Source: Rhodococcus sp040643435
Lineage (GTDB): Bacteria; Actinomycetota; Actinomycetes; Mycobacteriales; Mycobacteriaceae
Length of the DNA stretch: 64,000 nt
Direction of reading: 5' to 3'
NCBI RefSeq assembly: GCF_040643435.1
Contig: NZ_JBEYUH010000005.1
Span: 248,001 to 312,000, forward strand
Below the pieces are notes generated by a model. That model made no database searches, was not told the DNA's origin, and saw only the letters and a program-made list of their open reading frames with translations. Below, one piece after another: positions 61,306 through 64,000 of the stretch (position 1 is the stretch's first letter; every line of letters begins with the position of its first letter). The position numbers were made by a program, and so were the translations under genes.

Positions 61306-62265
61306 ATGACCGAGAACCGAACTCCGGCGTTGCTCACCCAGTTGCGCACACTCCACGAACTGACTCATGCGGAAACGCAGGTGGCGGAAACCCGCGTGGC
61401 TCAGGCACGTACCGAAGCGGTACGCAAGGAACTGACCGAAAATGCCGAAAACTGCCGTATCCGTGCGGTAGCCATCGAAGAAGCTATTCGTGATCTGGGT
61501 GGTCTGCCCGATGTGGTGGGTCCGTTCCTCGGTCGCGCCGCAATCATGGTGAAGACTCTCACCGAACAGGCTCAGCCGTTCGACGAAGCACTGCTGTCCG
61601 ATCTCGCCCTCGAGCATCAGCTCCTCGATCGTGCTCGCTACGTGAAGGCGCTGGCCACCGCGGGCGGTCACAAGTCGGTCGTGTCCCTGGCGGACCGTCT
61701 GATCACCGCTCACTCGGCCACGGTCGAATGGTTGACCACTGTCATCGCAGAGGAGGCCCTCGGTGGCCCCGCTGCTCTGCGCCGTACACCGTTGCAGGCT
61801 GCGGCCGGTGCTGCGGTGCGTCTGGTCAACACGCCTGTCACCTGGTCGGCGCGCGGAATCGATCGTGCGATCGACGTCGCCCGCTCCACGCGGCCGCGCA
61901 TCGGATCGCTGCTCTCCCGCGGTGCTCATGCCGGTGACGTCGCAGCCAAGACGATCGGCGCGAGTCGCGATGCCGCCCTCGAGACGGCGGAACGCGTGAG
62001 CCGCAGGGAAGGCGCCGACAGCGCCGCCGACGTTCTGCACAGGGCCCGCAGTGCCTCCGGTGTTCTCACGGAGGAGGAGCTGCCGATCCGGAATTACGAC
62101 GACCTCACAGTCCCGAAGGCCGTGGCGGCGGTCAAGGAACTGACAGAGCCGGCAGACATCCGCGCGATCGTCGCGTACGAGGAAGCCCACAAGGCGCGAC
62201 ACGGCGTCGTCTCCGCAGCTCAGACCCGATTGGCCTCCATCGCACAGGACGTGGTCGGCGTCTGA
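61306..62265 (+). CDS. ferritin-like/helical-bundle stress protein
   Basis: 319 residues, mainly long amphipathic helices. The first 160 residues (LLTQLRTLHELTHAETQVAETRVAQARTEAVRKEL... LALEHQLLDRARYVKALATAGGHKSVVSLADRLITAHSATVEWLTTVIAEEAL) form a four-helix ferritin-like bundle with Glu/His pairs able to bind iron. The C-terminal half is Ala/Arg-rich helical. Similar proteins occur in rhodococci and mycobacteria, but I know no assigned activity. ATG at 61306 with AAGGAGG upstream; followed by a strong terminator, so monocistronic. Confidence 0.7.
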   Translation: MTENRTPALLTQLRTLHELTHAETQVAETRVAQARTEAVRKELTENAENCRIRAVAIEEAIRDLGGLPDVVGPFLGRAAIMVKTLTEQAQPFDEALLSDLALEHQLLDRARYVKALATAGGHKSVVSLADRLITAHSATVEWLTTVIAEEALGGPAALRRTPLQAAAGAAVRLVNTPVTWSARGIDRAIDVARSTRPRIGSLLSRGAHAGDVAAKTIGASRDAALETAERVSRREGADSAADVLHRARSASGVLTEEELPIRNYDDLTVPKAVAAVKELTEPADIRAIVAYEEAHKARHGVVSAAQTRLASIAQDVVGV

Positions 62266-62300
62266 TCCCCCACGCTCTCACCGGTAAGTAGTCCGTAACA

Positions 62301-62332
62301 CGATCGCCGGGTCCGCACGGGCCCGGCGATCG
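62301..62332 (+). terminator. 11-bp perfect-stem terminator after the ferritin-like gene
   Basis: CGATCGCCGGG (62301-62311) pairs exactly with CCCGGCGATCG (62322-62332) around a 10-base loop, 35 bp past the stop codon. No T-run follows. Confidence 0.8.
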
Positions 62333-62349
62333 TCGTGCCGTGACCCCCC

Positions 62350-62374
62350 GTGTCGATCCCACTCGAAGCGGGTA
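62350..62374 (+). promoter_or_regulatory. SigB/SigF-like promoter candidate for the DJ-1/PfpI gene
   Basis: GTGTC at 62350-62354 and GGGTA at 62370-62374, spaced as in stress-sigma promoters, 32 bp upstream of the ATG. The -35 part is weak. It resembles the candidate before the neighbouring ferritin-like gene. Confidence 0.3.
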
Positions 62375-62406
62375 CGCGAACCGTACGTTCTTTCGAAGGA
62401 GACAAC

Positions 62407-63120
62407 ATGACTCGTGTCCTGTTCGCCGTCAGTGCTGCCGATCACTGGACGTTGCAGGATGGCACCCGCCACCCCACCGGATTCTGGGCGGAGGAACTCG
62501 TCGAGCCCTACACAGTTTTCGAGCAGGCCGGATACGACATTACCGTCGCCACTCCCGGGGGTGGCACTCCCGTGGTGGACGAAGCCAGCCTCGAACCCGG
62601 TGCCGCGGGCGGCGAAGACCGCGTGACTGCCCTGAAGGCGTCACTCGAGAAGTTGCAGCCGGTTCTGGCCGACGCCGCGATTCTCGAGGATCAGCGTGCC
62701 GAGGATTTCGACCTGCTGTTCGCTCCCGGCGGTCACGGTCCGATGGAAGACCTTGCCGTCGACGAGCGGTTCGGCGAACTCGTACGGCATTTCGTCGAGG
62801 CCGACAAGGTGGTCGCGATGGTGTGCCACGCACCGGCAGCTCTGCTTCCGGCCTTCGGATCCGGTGGCCGCTGGCTGTTCGAGGGTTACCGGTTGACGTC
62901 GTTCACGAACGTCGAGGAGGTGCAGGCGGGCCTCGCCGACAAGGCACCCTGGCTACTGCAGGATCGTCTCCAGGAGGCCGGCGCGATCTTCTCGTCCGCC
63001 GACGCCTGGGAGCCGCACGTGGTGGTCGACCGCGTCCTGTACACGGGCCAGAACCCCGCCTCCTCCCGGCCACTGGCCGAGCGTGTGGTCGCCGAGGTAC
63101 CGGCCCGCGCTGCATCGTGA
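62407..63120 (+). CDS. DJ-1/PfpI-family class I glutamine amidotransferase-like protein
   Basis: 237 residues, size of the Hsp31/YDR533C-like chaperone-glyoxalase subgroup. Nucleophile Cys in VAMVCHAPAAL at about residue 139 (C-H-A/G elbow), conserved Glu in the FWAEELVEPY segment at about residue 30, and FAPGGHGPMEDL. Predicted glutathione-independent glyoxalase, deglycase or chaperone against electrophile stress. The ATG at 62407 has GAAGGAGA 6 bases ahead. Cytoplasmic. Confidence 0.88.
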   Translation: MTRVLFAVSAADHWTLQDGTRHPTGFWAEELVEPYTVFEQAGYDITVATPGGGTPVVDEASLEPGAAGGEDRVTALKASLEKLQPVLADAAILEDQRAEDFDLLFAPGGHGPMEDLAVDERFGELVRHFVEADKVVAMVCHAPAALLPAFGSGGRWLFEGYRLTSFTNVEEVQAGLADKAPWLLQDRLQEAGAIFSSADAWEPHVVVDRVLYTGQNPASSRPLAERVVAEVPARAAS

Positions 63121-63154
63121 CACGCGAGATCCGACACTCGTACGACTCCGGTCG

Positions 63155-63997
63155 TCACCGCTGACGGGCGTCGAGCAGGAAATTCGACATCTCGTCGGCC
63201 ACCGCATCCGGCCGGTCGAGCATCGACAGCACGTACGCGTCGTCGATCTCCGTCAGGACTGCGTCCGGCAACAATTCGGCGAGTCGACGCCCGTGCTCGC
63301 GGGGCATGACCTTGCCGTCCGAAGACCACAGCACCGCCGCCGGTCCGGTGAAATTCCTCAGGGCCTCGGTGTCGGCGACGAGGTCGCTCTTCACGAATTT
63401 CGACGTCGCATACTTGCGAAGATCTCGGCGCACGCCGCCGTTCTGCAGGCCTGCTTCGGTCCAGGATCGAACCAGATTGTCCGGTATCGGTTTTCGCGCC
63501 ATCCAGCCGACGAACATCGGTGTGTTCCGCAACCAGCGGATGCGCAGCAGCCGTAGCGCGAGGGCCACTCCGCCCGGTATGCGCGCGGTGAGCGAAACGG
63601 ACTTGCCCGGCAACCCCGGTGGGAAGTTGTCGAATGCCTCACACGGCAACAGGATCAATCGCCCGACCCGGTCGTCGAGCCCGTAGGCCGTGAGGAACAG
63701 GGCTCCTCCCCAGTCGCTGTGTACGAGGGTCACCTCGTGCAGATCGAGCGCGGCGAGGAACTCCGCCACCAGGAGGTTGAGACCGTGCAGGCTCAGATCC
63801 GCGTCGGGCCGCATCGGGTCGGAATGCGCACCGAGCGGGAGATCGGGCAGCACGTAGCGGAATCCGTCCGGCAGCCGTTCGAGCACCCGGTCCCAGACGG
63901 AGTGATTCATCAACAATCCGTGCAGGAGCACGACAGGCGGACCTTCGCCGCGGTCGACGTAATGGATCGGTCCGGCAGTGAGGTCGACGGTGGGCAT
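63155..63997 (-). CDS. alpha/beta hydrolase with Asp nucleophile (haloalkane dehalogenase/epoxide hydrolase-like)
   Basis: 280 residues. Oxyanion loop VLLHGLLMNHSVWDRVLERL; nucleophile elbow VHSDWGGALFL at about residue 94 has Asp where esterases have Ser, as in haloalkane dehalogenases and epoxide hydrolases (xDWGG). A cap domain lies at about 130-215. The acid is probably Asp in WSSDGKVMP; the expected C-terminal His is not obvious (EIDDAYVLSML where a GHF/GGH motif would normally be), so activity is uncertain. The start ATG (63997) is 3 bases from the window's end, so the gene is complete as read. Confidence 0.8.
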   Translation of the reverse strand: MPTVDLTAGPIHYVDRGEGPPVVLLHGLLMNHSVWDRVLERLPDGFRYVLPDLPLGAHSDPMRPDADLSLHGLNLLVAEFLAALDLHEVTLVHSDWGGALFLTAYGLDDRVGRLILLPCEAFDNFPPGLPGKSVSLTARIPGGVALALRLLRIRWLRNTPMFVGWMARKPIPDNLVRSWTEAGLQNGGVRRDLRKYATSKFVKSDLVADTEALRNFTGPAAVLWSSDGKVMPREHGRRLAELLPDAVLTEIDDAYVLSMLDRPDAVADEMSNFLLDARQR

Positions 63998-64000
63998 CGC

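Overview
The window is about two-thirds G+C, densely packed, and rich in GTG/TTG starts and 4-base ATGA/GTGA/TTGA gene overlaps. Together with the gene content (RecBCD, PucR, PopR-type ClpP pair, SigB/F-like promoters, BMP-type nucleoside importer) this points to a mycolic-acid actinomycete, most likely Rhodococcus or a close relative. I see no tRNA, rRNA, insertion sequence, prophage or CRISPR array.

Region 1 (1-7383) is purine oxidation: a 5'-truncated urate oxidase, a convergent PucR-family regulator, an 8-oxoguanine-type deaminase, and a two-gene xanthine dehydrogenase (FAD subunit, plus a fused 2Fe-2S/molybdopterin subunit).

Region 2 (7384-15901) is the most unusual part. Behind a strong terminator lies a structured leader with a 17-codon ORF, then a tightly coupled operon encoding a small unknown protein, a stand-alone Rieske protein, a GST-like protein, a two-subunit ThDP decarboxylase of the sulfopyruvate/phosphonopyruvate type, a GMC flavoenzyme, a Rieske-type oxygenase catalytic subunit that has no Rieske domain of its own, and an aldehyde dehydrogenase. 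A split oxygenase with a GST-like partner recalls the NdmC/NdmE parts of the caffeine 7-demethylase. A 2-oxoglutarate-type oxygenase and an XRE-cupin regulator lie on the opposite strand.

Region 3 (16031-29117) holds uptake and ring opening. It has a nucleoside-type ABC importer with a BMP lipoprotein, an SGNH hydrolase/TetR divergon around a long palindrome, an NCS2 purine permease followed by a second 2-oxoglutarate-type oxygenase and an alpha/beta hydrolase, and an allantoinase-allantoicase operon headed by a CitE/malate-synthase-like protein. Two of these transcription units share a GGATACAG/CTGTATAC operator. Regions 1-3 read as a purine or modified-purine catabolic island: import, deamination, oxidation to urate, then allantoin, allantoate and glyoxylate.

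Region 4 (29284-38481) is mixed: a PopR/ClgR-like regulator with two clpP genes, an Arg/Ser-rich membrane protein, an acyl-CoA synthetase, an MFS transporter, several small proteins, a pentapeptide-repeat protein and an N-terminally truncated MFS remnant. Region 5 (38614-49563) is a polyol catabolism locus: xylulokinase, PfkB kinase, mannitol dehydrogenase and a zinc alcohol dehydrogenase, divergent from a SorC-type regulator and a complete polyol/sugar ABC importer, ending in an O-acetyltransferase. Region 6 (49611-64000) has a lipoprotein, a lipase-maturation-factor-like membrane protein, recC-recB-recD, two small proteins, two stress-type genes (ferritin-like and DJ-1/PfpI) with SigB/F-like promoter candidates, and an alpha/beta hydrolase with an Asp nucleophile.
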